NCBI GenBank assembly: GCA_017512025.1
Contig: JAFWHH010000008.1
Span: 322,606 to 386,605, forward strand
Direction of reading: 5' to 3'
From: Clostridia bacterium
Lineage (GTDB): Bacteria > Bacillota > Clostridia > TANB77 > CAG-508
DNA: 64,000 nt
Shown here: positions 32,472-42,278 of the stretch, one piece after another
Numbering within the stretch: position 1 is the stretch's first letter
Layout: every line of letters starts with the position of its first letter
Program-made: the position numbers and the translations under genes
Notes under the pieces: model-generated
What the model saw: the letters and a program-made list of their open reading frames with translations, nothing else
What the model was told of the DNA's origin: nothing
Database searches by the model: none

Positions 32472-34889
32472 TTTAATTTTTTTATATTTTTTAGATTTAT
32501 TATGTGTTATTATTGCACCGATTATAGAAATAAATACTAATATTCCAAGTGTCTTTTGTGCTCCTGTATTTGGTATTTTAGTTTGTGCTGTTGTTTCATC
32601 TGTACCTGTTAATTCATTCGTTGTCGTTATTGTTTCTGTAATCATTTCATCTCCGACTTGATATCTTATAGTTACTTTTCTATCTCCATTTTCATCTACA
32701 TATTGATCAAGTATTGTATACTCTGTTATCTCCTCAGTACTTCCATCATCATATGTTGCTATTACTCTTAAATCACCCGGAGTAATTAATCGTCTACTTC
32801 TGTATGATAGATTGCTTTCATTAATATGTACTATTCTTAAGCTCTTTTTGTATTGCTCACTTCCGTTTAGCACATTTATTTCTATCTCTCCTATATATGT
32901 AACACCATCATACTCAAATGTAACATTTACTTTCTTTTGTCCATATATAAGTTTGTCACCATTTATTACATCTACATCTCCATATACAGCTGTTCCTAAT
33001 CCTGAAATTGGTACTTCACCAAGTACGCTACCTATGTTTAATAATCCTTTATCATTCATTATAATTACTGCATTTCCGTCTTTATCTTCAAATCCAGCAA
33101 TCAAACCAGTTGTATCAAAGCTTTCACCTTGCATATAAGTTGTTTTAGTTGGTGGATCTAGTATTAGTAATTCTCCTATTGCAGGTCTTACAAATATAGG
33201 TTGTAAGGCAGTATATGTTTTTCCATTTTCAACACAAAAAACTACTACAAAAGTCTGTCCATCTTTTAAGTCTTTAGTATTTGTCATCATATAATCTGTT
33301 ATTACCTTACTGCTTCCATCTTCGTAATATGCTGTTACAACCATTCCTGTTGGATCAAAATTTTGTCCGGCTGCATAATTTTTCTTATCAGGAGACTTTG
33401 TTATTGCTATCTTAGATAATACTTTTGGAGTTGGTTTTAATATAACATCTCCTGTATCTACTTTATAAGAACTTGAGTAATTTGTGTCTACATTACCTTC
33501 CATATCGAATTTTACTTTCATGTGTGTCATCGTTATTATTCCAGAATCTCCATTTTCACTATATTGATAGCATGCATTAAATAAATTGGTTGGTATCTCA
33601 AAAGTATATGGACAATCCGTAGAAAATAATGCTTTTATTGCCGCTCTGTTTAATTGGTCATCCTCACTAAACCTCGTTACTGCGTTATACTCTATAGCTT
33701 TGTCGATCAATAAATTCTCAATGTCATCCGTATTTAGCTTCTCGTTAGTATGATCATATATATCACAACCTAAAACTCCTGGCCCTAACTCCGTATATAC
33801 TCTTTTTTCATATCGTGTGCAGAATAACTTTCTATATATAAAGTAAAAATTAAAGAAATCCTGAATGTCATCTTTTTTATTTGATTTAGATAGACGTTCT
33901 TTTAGCAAATCAAAAATTATATTTTCTATATCAACGATTTTGTCTGTATCAATATCTTCAGCATATACTTCTTCAAAATCATATTCTCTCCACATACTTT
34001 CATAATTTAATATAGTCTCATTTAAATCTGTTATAAATCTCTCCGCAGTTTCCTCTCCTAATACTTCATTCAAAATACTCCTAAATTCATCTACTGATAG
34101 TTCTCCTTTTTCCCATTTTAGCATATTTTCATAACCAATTACAATCATTAACTTCATTAAAACATTTGCTAACATACCATATTCTTCGCTAGGAGCTAAA
34201 GCTCCTACATTAAATACGTACCCCTCTTCGTCTGTTTCAATAGCTTTACCACTATGTGGTTTATGAAAACTAGTACTAATATCAAATTCATTCAAACTTC
34301 CTAGAGTTGCCCATCCTTCAAGCATCACTCTATTATGCTTTGGCATATACTCGTAAAAATCTTCATCACAAATATGCCATATAACGTGTCGCAATTCATG
34401 CTGTATCGTGTACATTAATTCATCATGATTAAGATTGTTCATATACTTAATTTCGATTCTCCCATCACTATAGTGTCCCGTTGTTGCTGATGCCATAGAT
34501 GCGTCAAGTGAGTTTGTACATTCAATATTTGTCAGCATACTTACCGGAACTATAAAGTTATCGGTAATATATTCTTTTTTGCTTGGATATCCAATTACAG
34601 AAAATGCACGTTCTATACTATCGTATGAAGTCCACATAGAATCTAATACATCATATAGCATTGATTTGTCTTCATCGGAAAAATCTTTTTCTCTCAAAAT
34701 ATCTCTTAATTCATTATATAGCTCTACATAGTCCGGATCGTTAGTTAGTCGTTGGTTATCAGCATAAGATTTTAATACAAGATTCGTCTCAAAAATAATA
34801 TCCATAACAGGAAGAATTACTTGTAATATTAATACAATGCTTAATATTAACAATATTTTTTTCTTAGTACCATTTAAATTTTTTTTCAT
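32469..34889 (-). CDS. secreted cell-wall-anchored zinc metalloprotease with bacterial Ig-like domains
   Basis: The product has 806 residues from ATG 34889, which follows AAAAGGGG. The signal peptide is at about 1-43. The zinc motif HELRH is at 164-168 (TIQHELRHVIWH), with Glu191 in MLEGWAT as probable third ligand. The second half has Big_3-type repeats (FDPTGMVVTAYYEDGSSKVITDY). The C-terminus has IPNTG, a hydrophobic helix and a Lys-rich tail, a sortase signal. The last 270 residues are very similar to the papain-like protein at 38576. It probably acts on the cell surface. Confidence 0.85.
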   Translation of the reverse strand: MKKNLNGTKKKILLILSIVLILQVILPVMDIIFETNLVLKSYADNQRLTNDPDYVELYNELRDILREKDFSDEDKSMLYDVLDSMWTSYDSIERAFSVIGYPSKKEYITDNFIVPVSMLTNIECTNSLDASMASATTGHYSDGRIEIKYMNNLNHDELMYTIQHELRHVIWHICDEDFYEYMPKHNRVMLEGWATLGSLNEFDISTSFHKPHSGKAIETDEEGYVFNVGALAPSEEYGMLANVLMKLMIVIGYENMLKWEKGELSVDEFRSILNEVLGEETAERFITDLNETILNYESMWREYDFEEVYAEDIDTDKIVDIENIIFDLLKERLSKSNKKDDIQDFFNFYFIYRKLFCTRYEKRVYTELGPGVLGCDIYDHTNEKLNTDDIENLLIDKAIEYNAVTRFSEDDQLNRAAIKALFSTDCPYTFEIPTNLFNACYQYSENGDSGIITMTHMKVKFDMEGNVDTNYSSSYKVDTGDVILKPTPKVLSKIAITKSPDKKNYAAGQNFDPTGMVVTAYYEDGSSKVITDYMMTNTKDLKDGQTFVVVFCVENGKTYTALQPIFVRPAIGELLILDPPTKTTYMQGESFDTTGLIAGFEDKDGNAVIIMNDKGLLNIGSVLGEVPISGLGTAVYGDVDVINGDKLIYGQKKVNVTFEYDGVTYIGEIEINVLNGSEQYKKSLRIVHINESNLSYRSRRLITPGDLRVIATYDDGSTEEITEYTILDQYVDENGDRKVTIRYQVGDEMITETITTTNELTGTDETTAQTKIPNTGAQKTLGILVFISIIGAIITHNKSKKYKKIK

Positions 34890-34961
34890 TTTATTTCCCC
34901 TTTTCTTTTGTTTTCCGTTTATCATTTAACTATATTATAATAATAATGTTTTTAATTATCA

Positions 34962-34994
34962 ATAAAAAAATAGACACTTACGTGTCTATTTTTA
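34962..34994 (-). terminator. terminator of ybjQ-like gene (repeat copy 3)
   Basis: The same stem as at 31008 and 32440 with one loop change (TTACGTG for TTGCGTG). Confidence 0.85.
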
Positions 34995-35006
34995 TTTTGG
35001 GTTATT

Positions 35007-35318
35007 TTATTCAATAACAACAGCTGTTCCTGTTGCTACGACCATTAGCATTGTTTCTATAGTTTCATAGTCAACTGTTACTCCGATTACTGCATTAGCT
35101 CCTACTTGCTCTGCTCTGTTCATTAATTCTTTTATTGCATCTGCTCTTGATTTAACTAATTCTTCTTCGTATTCTGTTACTCTTCCTCCATAGAAGTTTT
35201 TAAATGCTGCTGCAAAATCTCTTCCATAATCAATACCATTGATTACTTCTCCGAAAATTATTCCTCTATATTCTTTTATTTCTTTTCCTTTTATTTCATT
35301 AGTCGTTGTTATTATCAT
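35007..35318 (-). CDS. YbjQ/UPF0145 family protein
   Basis: The product has 103 residues of the UPF0145 (putative heavy-metal-binding) family: MIITTTNEIKGKEIKEYRGIIFGEV, then VGANAVIGVTVDYETI and a C-terminal ATGTAVVIE. The structure is a pentameric beta barrel in known members; the function is not established. The ATG follows AGGAGAT. It lies just downstream of the TM/coiled-coil gene at 35331, probably cotranscribed (12-bp gap). Confidence 0.92.
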   Translation of the reverse strand: MIITTTNEIKGKEIKEYRGIIFGEVINGIDYGRDFAAAFKNFYGGRVTEYEEELVKSRADAIKELMNRAEQVGANAVIGVTVDYETIETMLMVVATGTAVVIE

Positions 35319-35330
35319 TTAAATCATCTC

Positions 35331-35945
35331 CTAATATCCATATTGTTGTCTTAAGTTGTCCATTTTTCTTTGAGCATCTTCTTTCATTTGATCGTAATCA
35401 TATCCTCTTTTATTTAATTCTTCTCTTGCTTTGTCTTCATATTTTTGTCTTATTTCTTCTGCATCTTGTTCAGTTCCATTTTTCATTGTTTCGATGTCTT
35501 CTTCAACTTCTTTTTTAGTAATTGTTGTTTCATTTTGTGTAGATTTTTCTGTTTCTTCTATTTTTTCTTCTGCCTCTTTTTGTTTTTCTTCAAATTCTTT
35601 TTTCTTTTCTTCTTGTTCTTTCTTTGTTTTTTCTTCCTCTTCTTTAGATTTGTCAATTTGATTTGATACTTCATTAGATGTAGTTTCAACCATATTTCCT
35701 GCTTTGTCTATAATATTTTCTGCTTTTTTAAATATACCTCCACCAAAAGAGAATATAGCAACTACCGTTGCAATAAATCCTGTTAATACAATTGCAAATA
35801 TAATTACTGCTATAATTATATATACCTTAACTGCATTCTTTGTTCCTTTGTTTTCTTTTACATATGTTTCTTTAGTGTTGTCATTTTCTGGAATATATTT
35901 TTCATCTACTCCAACAAATTCTACATTATTTTTTTCTTTTTTCAT
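35331..35945 (-). CDS. single-TM protein with charged coiled coil
   Basis: The product has 204 residues. There is one TM helix at about 41-66 (VYIIIAVIIFAIVLTGFIATVVAIF), then a Lys/Glu-rich coiled coil (KEEEEKTKKEQEEKKKEFEEK...), and a Tyr/Gln-rich end (DNLRQQYGY). It has a weak resemblance to the coiled-coil tail of the XRE-TM protein at 14623. It is cotranscribed with the YbjQ-like gene. The function is unknown. Confidence 0.7.
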   Translation of the reverse strand: MKKEKNNVEFVGVDEKYIPENDNTKETYVKENKGTKNAVKVYIIIAVIIFAIVLTGFIATVVAIFSFGGGIFKKAENIIDKAGNMVETTSNEVSNQIDKSKEEEEKTKKEQEEKKKEFEEKQKEAEEKIEETEKSTQNETTITKKEVEEDIETMKNGTEQDAEEIRQKYEDKAREELNKRGYDYDQMKEDAQRKMDNLRQQYGY

Positions 35946-36065
35946 TTTCTTTTCCTCCTTTTATTTCATTGGTGTGTTCATCGATTAGCTTAAAATTAAT
36001 TATACGCTCTTTGCGATTTTTATCTACCAATTATCCTTTGCAATTTGTCAACTGATGTTAACATG

Positions 36066-36102
36066 GTGCGAAAAAAGGCCGTTTTCACGGCCTTTTTCGT
36101 AT
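36066..36102 (-). terminator. terminator of the S51 peptidase gene
   Basis: AAAAAAGGCCG / CGGCCTTTTTT-like stem with loop TTTTCA and T runs on both strands; bases GCGAAAAAAGGCCG...CGGCCTTTTTCG. Confidence 0.9.
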
Positions 36103-36136
36103 TTTTATTATTCTATTATTATTATATTTTGTATTA

Positions 36137-36688
36137 TTATTCAAATATTTCTAGCTTATCATCTGTTAATAATATTGCTTGATTATTAGTTAAATATATT
36201 GTGTCATCATTTAATATTGGACCATTATTTGATCCATTTTCTTGATGTACTTCTAATTTATTTTTAATAAAATTTAATCCATTTTCATACTTACCACATG
36301 CACATGTAGAGCCTGCACTAACTCCTACATATACTCCATCATTTTCTATAAAATAATTTATTATTTCTTTGTGATTATCCTCGTTTAATCTTTCAACTAA
36401 ATATTTTGTTTTTCCACCACACATATATATTGCATCATATTCTTTTATTTCATCATTAGATAATGGTTTATGCATATCATATACTTCTATGTTATCCACT
36501 TTTATTCCACAAACTTTGGTTAAGTCTTCTATGCATGCTGGTAATACCATAATTGCATCAACTTCTACTGCAGCTGTAGTGATAAATAATACTTTAATTT
36601 CTTCTACTGGTTTATTTACTAATTCTAAAAATTTATCTGCTACTTTTTTATTATCAAATCCCGCACTTGTTAATAATATTTTTTTCAT
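36137..36688 (-). CDS. peptidase S51 family protein (dipeptidase E-like)
   Basis: The product has 183 residues. The nucleophile elbow GVSAGS (with catalytic Ser) and YMCGGKTKYLVE match S51 (dipeptidase E/cyanophycinase-type) enzymes. It is shorter than E. coli PepE (229 residues) but keeps the core. It should cleave small acidic peptides. The ATG follows TAGGAG. It is the downstream partner of the Fic-XRE gene on the same strand. Confidence 0.85.
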   Translation of the reverse strand: MKKILLTSAGFDNKKVADKFLELVNKPVEEIKVLFITTAAVEVDAIMVLPACIEDLTKVCGIKVDNIEVYDMHKPLSNDEIKEYDAIYMCGGKTKYLVERLNEDNHKEIINYFIENDGVYVGVSAGSTCACGKYENGLNFIKNKLEVHQENGSNNGPILNDDTIYLTNNQAILLTDDKLEIFE

Positions 36689-36724
36689 AATTATTCTCCT
36701 ATTTTTTAACTCTTTTCTAATTTT

Positions 36725-37666
36725 TTAAATATTTCCTAGGTAATATTTTATTAATTCTATATATTGGTCTTGTGCATTTAAAAAGGTGTCAGTTAAATAG
36801 CCTTTCATTCCTCCACTTTGATATTCCTTTAATCCTCTGTAATAATAAACTTTATCTCTATCCATAATAATAAATGGTATAATATTATTTTTCAAACACT
36901 CTTTAAAAATAATGATTCTACCAACTCTACCATTTCCATCTTGGAATGGATGTATTTTCTCAAATCTTGCATGAAATTCTATTATTTCTTTTATCGTTAC
37001 TTTAGATAAAGAGTTGTACCATTCCATTAGCTTTTCCATATCTCTTTGCACTAACTTAGGTGAAGTAGTTTTCATTCCTCCTGCTTCATTTTCTAGCTTC
37101 TTGTACTCGCCCACATTAAACCATTCTTTTCTGCTATCAGTTGTTTCTGCTTTTAAAATTCTATGAAACTCTTTTATCATTTTTTCAGTTAAATTTTTTT
37201 CTGCATTATCAAGCATATAGTCTACTAACTTAAAATGATTTGATGTTTCTGTAATATCATCTATATTAACTATAGTATCTTTTTCAAATAATATAGTATT
37301 CGTTTCATATATATGTCTTGTCTGATTTTCTGTTAATCTGCTACCTTCAATATGGCTTGTATTGTATGCAAATAATATTTGTGTATTGTGGTATAAATTT
37401 CCTTTTAATTGCATTTCTTTTTGTTCACGCAATACTTCTAATACTTTTATTTTTGAAATATCAAATTTTTCCTCTTCATCCTTTATTAATTCATCTATTG
37501 TTATATTAAATATATCAGCTAGTCTCTTAATTGATTCTATGCTTGGTTCAAGAGCTCCTGTTTCATACTTTGAAATAGTAGCTGTACTCACTTCTAATAA
37601 TTCTGCCAGTTCATTCTGAGTCATTTTTTTAGTTTCACGATATTCTTTTATTCTATCTCCCAACAT
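36725..37666 (-). CDS. XRE helix-turn-helix fused to a Fic domain
   Basis: The product has 313 residues. The N-terminal HTH (1-62, KMTQNELAELLEVSTATISKYETG) is of the XRE family. The Fic domain has the inhibitory-helix motif T103-SHIE-G108 (S/T-x3-E-G/N) and the active-site loop HPFQDGNGRVGR at 239-250. Fic enzymes transfer AMP from ATP to a protein hydroxyl. The order of HTH then Fic, with an intramolecular inhibitory helix, suggests an autoregulated stress or defence protein. The ATG follows AAAGGAG. Confidence 0.9.
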   Translation of the reverse strand: MLGDRIKEYRETKKMTQNELAELLEVSTATISKYETGALEPSIESIKRLADIFNITIDELIKDEEEKFDISKIKVLEVLREQKEMQLKGNLYHNTQILFAYNTSHIEGSRLTENQTRHIYETNTILFEKDTIVNIDDITETSNHFKLVDYMLDNAEKNLTEKMIKEFHRILKAETTDSRKEWFNVGEYKKLENEAGGMKTTSPKLVQRDMEKLMEWYNSLSKVTIKEIIEFHARFEKIHPFQDGNGRVGRIIIFKECLKNNIIPFIIMDRDKVYYYRGLKEYQSGGMKGYLTDTFLNAQDQYIELIKYYLGNI

Positions 37667-37777
37667 AATAAAAACTCTCCTTTCTGGTATAATTATATTA
37701 TATCATATTATTTCCAAAAAAGAAAGTTTTCCAATTGTTTTGCTCTTTATAATTCCATAATGGAATAATTATTTTAT

Positions 37778-38494
37778 TTATAATTCACTAAATACTTTTC
37801 CTAATGAATCATTTATTACTAAATTAGCTCTTTTATCGTAGTTTGTTTCGTCTCTATTTATTAATACTAATTTATTTCCTTTATAATAATTAATTAGTCC
37901 ACTTGCTGGATAAACTGTAAGTGACGTTCCACCGATTATTAACATATCTGCATTTTCTATTGCACTAATTGCACCTTCTATTGTGTCTTCATTTAATCCT
38001 TCTTCATATAAAACTACATCGGGTTTTACTATTCCCCCACATTCACATTTTGGTATATCGTTACTATTAAATATATATTCTGCATCATAAAACTTTTTGC
38101 ATTTCATACAATAATTTCTTAGTACGCTACCATGTAATTCAAATACATTTTTAGAGCCTGCTTTTTGATGTAGTCCATCAATATTTTGTGTTACTACAGC
38201 TTTTAATTTTCCTTCCTTTTCCATCTCTGCTAATTTTATATGAGTTGTATTTGGTTCATATTTTAATGAGTTCATTTTATCTCTATAAAAATCATAAAAG
38301 TCTTTTGTCTTTGCCATAAAAAATGTATGACTTAATATTAATTCTGGTGGATATTTATATTTTTGATTATATAATCCATCTTTACTTCTAAAGTCTGGTA
38401 TTCCACTTTCAGTAGATACACCTGCTCCTCCGAAAAATACTATATTATTACTTTCATTAATCAAATCTTTTAACTGATTTATTTTTTCATCCAT
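37778..38494 (-). CDS. cobB: Sir2-family NAD-dependent protein deacylase
   Basis: The product has 238 residues from ATG 38494, which follows GGTGGTG; an ATG five codons upstream is less well placed. Motifs are clear: GAGVSTESGIPDFRS, TQNIDGLHQKAG with the catalytic His in FELHGS, and the four zinc cysteines (NYCMKC and KCECGG). The size is that of bacterial Sir2 deacetylases. It acts in the cytoplasm. Confidence 0.95.
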   Translation of the reverse strand: MDEKINQLKDLINESNNIVFFGGAGVSTESGIPDFRSKDGLYNQKYKYPPELILSHTFFMAKTKDFYDFYRDKMNSLKYEPNTTHIKLAEMEKEGKLKAVVTQNIDGLHQKAGSKNVFELHGSVLRNYCMKCKKFYDAEYIFNSNDIPKCECGGIVKPDVVLYEEGLNEDTIEGAISAIENADMLIIGGTSLTVYPASGLINYYKGNKLVLINRDETNYDKRANLVINDSLGKVFSEL

Positions 38495-38533
38495 ATGATT
38501 CACCACCATTTTTTTATTTAATTATATTTTAAT

Positions 38534-38572
38534 TATAAAAAAATAACCAGTATAATTACTGGTTATTTTTAT
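38534..38572 (-). terminator. terminator of the papain-like gene
   Basis: The stem AAAATAACCAGTA / TACTGGTTATTTT (inner bases TAAT) with T runs on both sides. Confidence 0.9.
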
Positions 38573-38575
38573 TTA

Positions 38576-41500
38576 TTATTTTCTTTTATTAATAACTATT
38601 GCAACCGCAGCTGTAATTAAAGCTAAGATTCCGCTTATGCTATAAACACCTGTTTTAGGAATTACACTATTTGCTGTTGTTTCATCGCTGTTTATTATTT
38701 CTTTTTCTTGCTCTATTCCGTTTCCTGATTCATTTTCTGTTTCATCATCACTTGTATCTTTTCCTGTTGTAATTGTTTCTGTTATTGTTTCATCTCCTAC
38801 TTGATAGCTTATAGTAACTTTTCTATCTCCATTTTCATCTATATACTGATCTACTATTGTGTACTCAGTTATCTCTTCAGTACTTCCATCATCATATGTT
38901 GCTATTACTCTTATATCACCCGGAGTAATTAATCGTCTACTTCTATATGATAAATTACTTTCATTAATACGTACGCATCTTAAGCTTTTTCTGTATTGCT
39001 CACTTCCATTTAATACGGTTATATCTATTTTTCCTACGTATGTAACTCCCTTATATTCTAATATTGCTTCTACATATTTTTGTCCATATTTAAGCTTTGT
39101 TCCATTCAATATATCCACTTCACCATTCATAATTATATCAGCATTAAAAGTTGTCATATATGAAAGATTACTCATTACATCGTCCGTTATAATTATATTT
39201 TTTCCATTTTTATCTTTAATCTCCACAATCAAACCATACTCATCAAAACTTTCTCCTTGCATATAAGTTGTTTTGGTTGGAGGCTCTATAATTAATAATT
39301 CACCATATTCTTGTCTTACAAGTATCGGTTGTAGTGCTGTATACGTTTTATTATCTACAACATAAAAAACTACTACAAATTGTTGTCCGTCTTTTAAGTT
39401 TTTACTATTCGTCATCATATAATCTGTTATTATTCCGCTGCTTCCATTATCATAATAAGCTGTTACAACCATTCCTGTTGGATCAAAGTTCTCTCCTACA
39501 ATATATCTTTTCTTATTTGGTGGTGTTGTTATTTCTATTTTACTTATATTTTTCTTTTTAACCGTTATTTCTACTTCATTGGTTCTCGTGACATTTCCAT
39601 GTGTGTAACTAATTGTAACTGTTTCTTGTCCATTTTGTAAGTTTTCTCCATCTATAATTGTATAATCAGTTATATCTATAAATCCAGCTCCACTAAAATT
39701 AGCTCTTACTACCATCCCACTTGGATCAAAGTTTTCTCCTTCATAATACTCAGTTTTATTTGGTTGCTTATAAATAGTTATCATTGTTAATTCATAATTT
39801 GACAGAGGATTTACAGTTATACTTTGAGTTGCCGTCTTTGTTATTTCTCCAAGTGTATAACTGATTGTAACCTCACTTTGATTTAATTGTAATCTATCTC
39901 CATCGATTACTTCTATATCATTTTTCTTAATTACCTCACTACTTCCATCACTATAATATGCTGTTACTTCCATTTTATTTTTTGAAAATCTACTACCTTC
40001 AGCATATTCTGTCTTAGACGGAGCTTTAGTTATTTCTATTCGTGTTAGTCGTCCTGGTGCAACTGTAATATCTTGTGAAATATTTTTTTCAACATCATTT
40101 TCTTCATATTTTACTATAACATCAAGTTGGCCAGCCTTTAAATCATTTTCATACATTAATTCGTAATCTGTAACATTTTTACTGCTACCATCATCATAAT
40201 ATGCAGTCACCACCATTCCTTCTGGATCAAAATTATCACCTGCATAATAAAATGTCTTATTGGGTGGTGTTGTTATTCTTAAATCGGTTATTACCTTCGT
40301 TTCATATATTGTAAACGCTTTAGTTTTTGTTACTCCATCATAACTAACATCAATAATATACGTCCCCGGTTCAATAGTATCTGGTATGTGTATTGATATA
40401 TCACCTTCTCCATTTTGTATTGTATTTCCTGATATTGTAAAATCATCTGTGCAATATCCATCTTTATTTCTGATTGTTACATTTAAATCTGTTCCATCAT
40501 CAATGCCCTCTGTATTAAAATAAAAACTAAGCGTTTTTTCTGTATTCTTTGCAAAATAGTTTAATTCATTCATGTTTCCAAGTTCTATTGTCTTTTTTCC
40601 TCTTGTATATGTCATAATTGGCATATTACAAGAGGTCTTTGAACCATCATCCACATTAGTATAAATAGCTTCGCTCTTTTCCCAATTACTATTTAAATCT
40701 GTACTAGTATAAGTATAAGTATTTACTCCATCCTCAAAAGTCTCATAAAACATATTATTATAACATTTAACAACAACAACATATTTTTCTCCTGTTAGCT
40801 TAACTGGATTCTTTAAATATTCTGTAGCAAAATTTTCTTGTGCAATAATTGTCTTTTCTGGTACAACTTTAATGTAATTATCTGAATTCAATTCTCCATC
40901 TACCGGATTAACATAAACCTCGTAGGTAATCTCTTTACCTATATCTCCAACATCACATATCAAAAAACTTAATTTTGTTAAATACTCTTCATCATTCGTA
41001 TCAAATACATTTGCATAGTATGGATAAGAATACAATCTTCTACCAACTTCTAATGGCATATGACCAATACCAAAATTATATATATATCCTCTTCTTAGAA
41101 AACCAGAGTGATAGCTTATATTTTCCTCATCAACATCCCTAGTACTTATTATTCCTTTCATTGTCGAAAGTAATCCTAAATCTTCGTATGAAGCATAAAA
41201 ACACCCATTTTCTCCTGATTTTTTTCCGTAACTATTTAATACTATAAATGCACCATCTGAACTTGGTTGATTGTCTTCTAAAAAATTATCTTTTGAATAA
41301 GTATCGTCCCATCCGATAACTACAACTGCATGGGTTGAACCTCCAATCGTTCTATAATAACTATTTGTTTCATTGTTCATACCACCATATTCATCATTTT
41401 CTGTATATATCTGTGCATATACTCCGCCATACTTCATAATGTGATTCTTTATTGTCTTCCTGTATTCATCAAGTTCCTCTGATGTGTAATTGGACCAATC

Positions 41501-42040
41501 TATCGATCTTCCATAATCAATAGATTCTACCACTTCCTTTACACATTTAGCATTACGAATAGTATCATATTCATCTTCCTCATAATATCTATTAGGAATA
41601 TCTTCGGCTAATGCTGCACCATATGGTTTGTAATATGACATTGCATATGAAAAAAGACCACCACGATCAAATCTCCTATCTATATCTTTATCATACATTT
41701 TCTCTGATGACATATACTCAAGATACATCTCCGAAAAATCGTAATATTCGCCAGTTGTCATTGCAACATTTGTTTCCAAACATTTTGTAGCCGCATAGTT
41801 CCAACATGTATCACCTAACTGATTATCAACTTTTATTGGTATGTGCTCTCTTAAGTCATATTTGCTTGGTAGTGCCTCTTCTCCTCCTCTTGTCGTATTA
41901 CTTGCATCATATGAATTATCTACTCCTTGTGTGTTCTCATTTTCTACTGCCATACTTTTAGAATAATTAAATATTGGAATAAATAATTCTAAAAGCATAA
42001 ATATTATTATTAATATTGATATTTTATTTTTTATTTTCAT
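38576..42040 (-). CDS. secreted papain-like (C1) peptidase with Big repeats and sortase signal
   Basis: The product has 1154 residues from ATG 42040, which follows AAGGGGAT; the frame is open further upstream but without a ribosome binding site. A signal peptide is followed by the C1 domain: Cys79 in LGDTCWNYAA, His237 in GGSTHAVVVIGWDD, Asn269 in VLNSYG. After a beta-rich region (about 300-590) come six Big_3-type repeats of about 75 residues (pattern FDPxGMVVTAYYxDGSS). The C-terminus IPKTG, a TM helix and NKRK form a sortase anchor. It is probably a surface peptidase or adhesin. Confidence 0.9.
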   Translation of the reverse strand: MKIKNKISILIIIFMLLELFIPIFNYSKSMAVENENTQGVDNSYDASNTTRGGEEALPSKYDLREHIPIKVDNQLGDTCWNYAATKCLETNVAMTTGEYYDFSEMYLEYMSSEKMYDKDIDRRFDRGGLFSYAMSYYKPYGAALAEDIPNRYYEEDEYDTIRNAKCVKEVVESIDYGRSIDWSNYTSEELDEYRKTIKNHIMKYGGVYAQIYTENDEYGGMNNETNSYYRTIGGSTHAVVVIGWDDTYSKDNFLEDNQPSSDGAFIVLNSYGKKSGENGCFYASYEDLGLLSTMKGIISTRDVDEENISYHSGFLRRGYIYNFGIGHMPLEVGRRLYSYPYYANVFDTNDEEYLTKLSFLICDVGDIGKEITYEVYVNPVDGELNSDNYIKVVPEKTIIAQENFATEYLKNPVKLTGEKYVVVVKCYNNMFYETFEDGVNTYTYTSTDLNSNWEKSEAIYTNVDDGSKTSCNMPIMTYTRGKKTIELGNMNELNYFAKNTEKTLSFYFNTEGIDDGTDLNVTIRNKDGYCTDDFTISGNTIQNGEGDISIHIPDTIEPGTYIIDVSYDGVTKTKAFTIYETKVITDLRITTPPNKTFYYAGDNFDPEGMVVTAYYDDGSSKNVTDYELMYENDLKAGQLDVIVKYEENDVEKNISQDITVAPGRLTRIEITKAPSKTEYAEGSRFSKNKMEVTAYYSDGSSEVIKKNDIEVIDGDRLQLNQSEVTISYTLGEITKTATQSITVNPLSNYELTMITIYKQPNKTEYYEGENFDPSGMVVRANFSGAGFIDITDYTIIDGENLQNGQETVTISYTHGNVTRTNEVEITVKKKNISKIEITTPPNKKRYIVGENFDPTGMVVTAYYDNGSSGIITDYMMTNSKNLKDGQQFVVVFYVVDNKTYTALQPILVRQEYGELLIIEPPTKTTYMQGESFDEYGLIVEIKDKNGKNIIITDDVMSNLSYMTTFNADIIMNGEVDILNGTKLKYGQKYVEAILEYKGVTYVGKIDITVLNGSEQYRKSLRCVRINESNLSYRSRRLITPGDIRVIATYDDGSTEEITEYTIVDQYIDENGDRKVTISYQVGDETITETITTGKDTSDDETENESGNGIEQEKEIINSDETTANSVIPKTGVYSISGILALITAAVAIVINKRK

Positions 42041-42103
42041 ATCGATATCCCCTTTAATATTTATATATAAATTTGTATATATAATATTAAATATAAGAAG
42101 AAA

Positions 42104-42133
42104 AGCAATGGTCAAAAAAGGCCATTGCTTCGT
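42104..42133 (-). terminator. terminator of the alkD-like gene
   Basis: AGCAATGG / CCATTGCT stem with loop of about 10 nt, followed by TTTTCTTC on the minus strand. Confidence 0.75.
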
Positions 42134-42278
42134 TATTACTGTACGGAAACAGTATTTGTAGACTTGAGTTTTATTATATTATTTTTATATTACATTTTGT
42201 GCTAATTATTATAATATCTTCCTAATGTCTAATTTCCGTAGCTAATTATTAATTAATTCTTTTTCATTTTTTTATATA

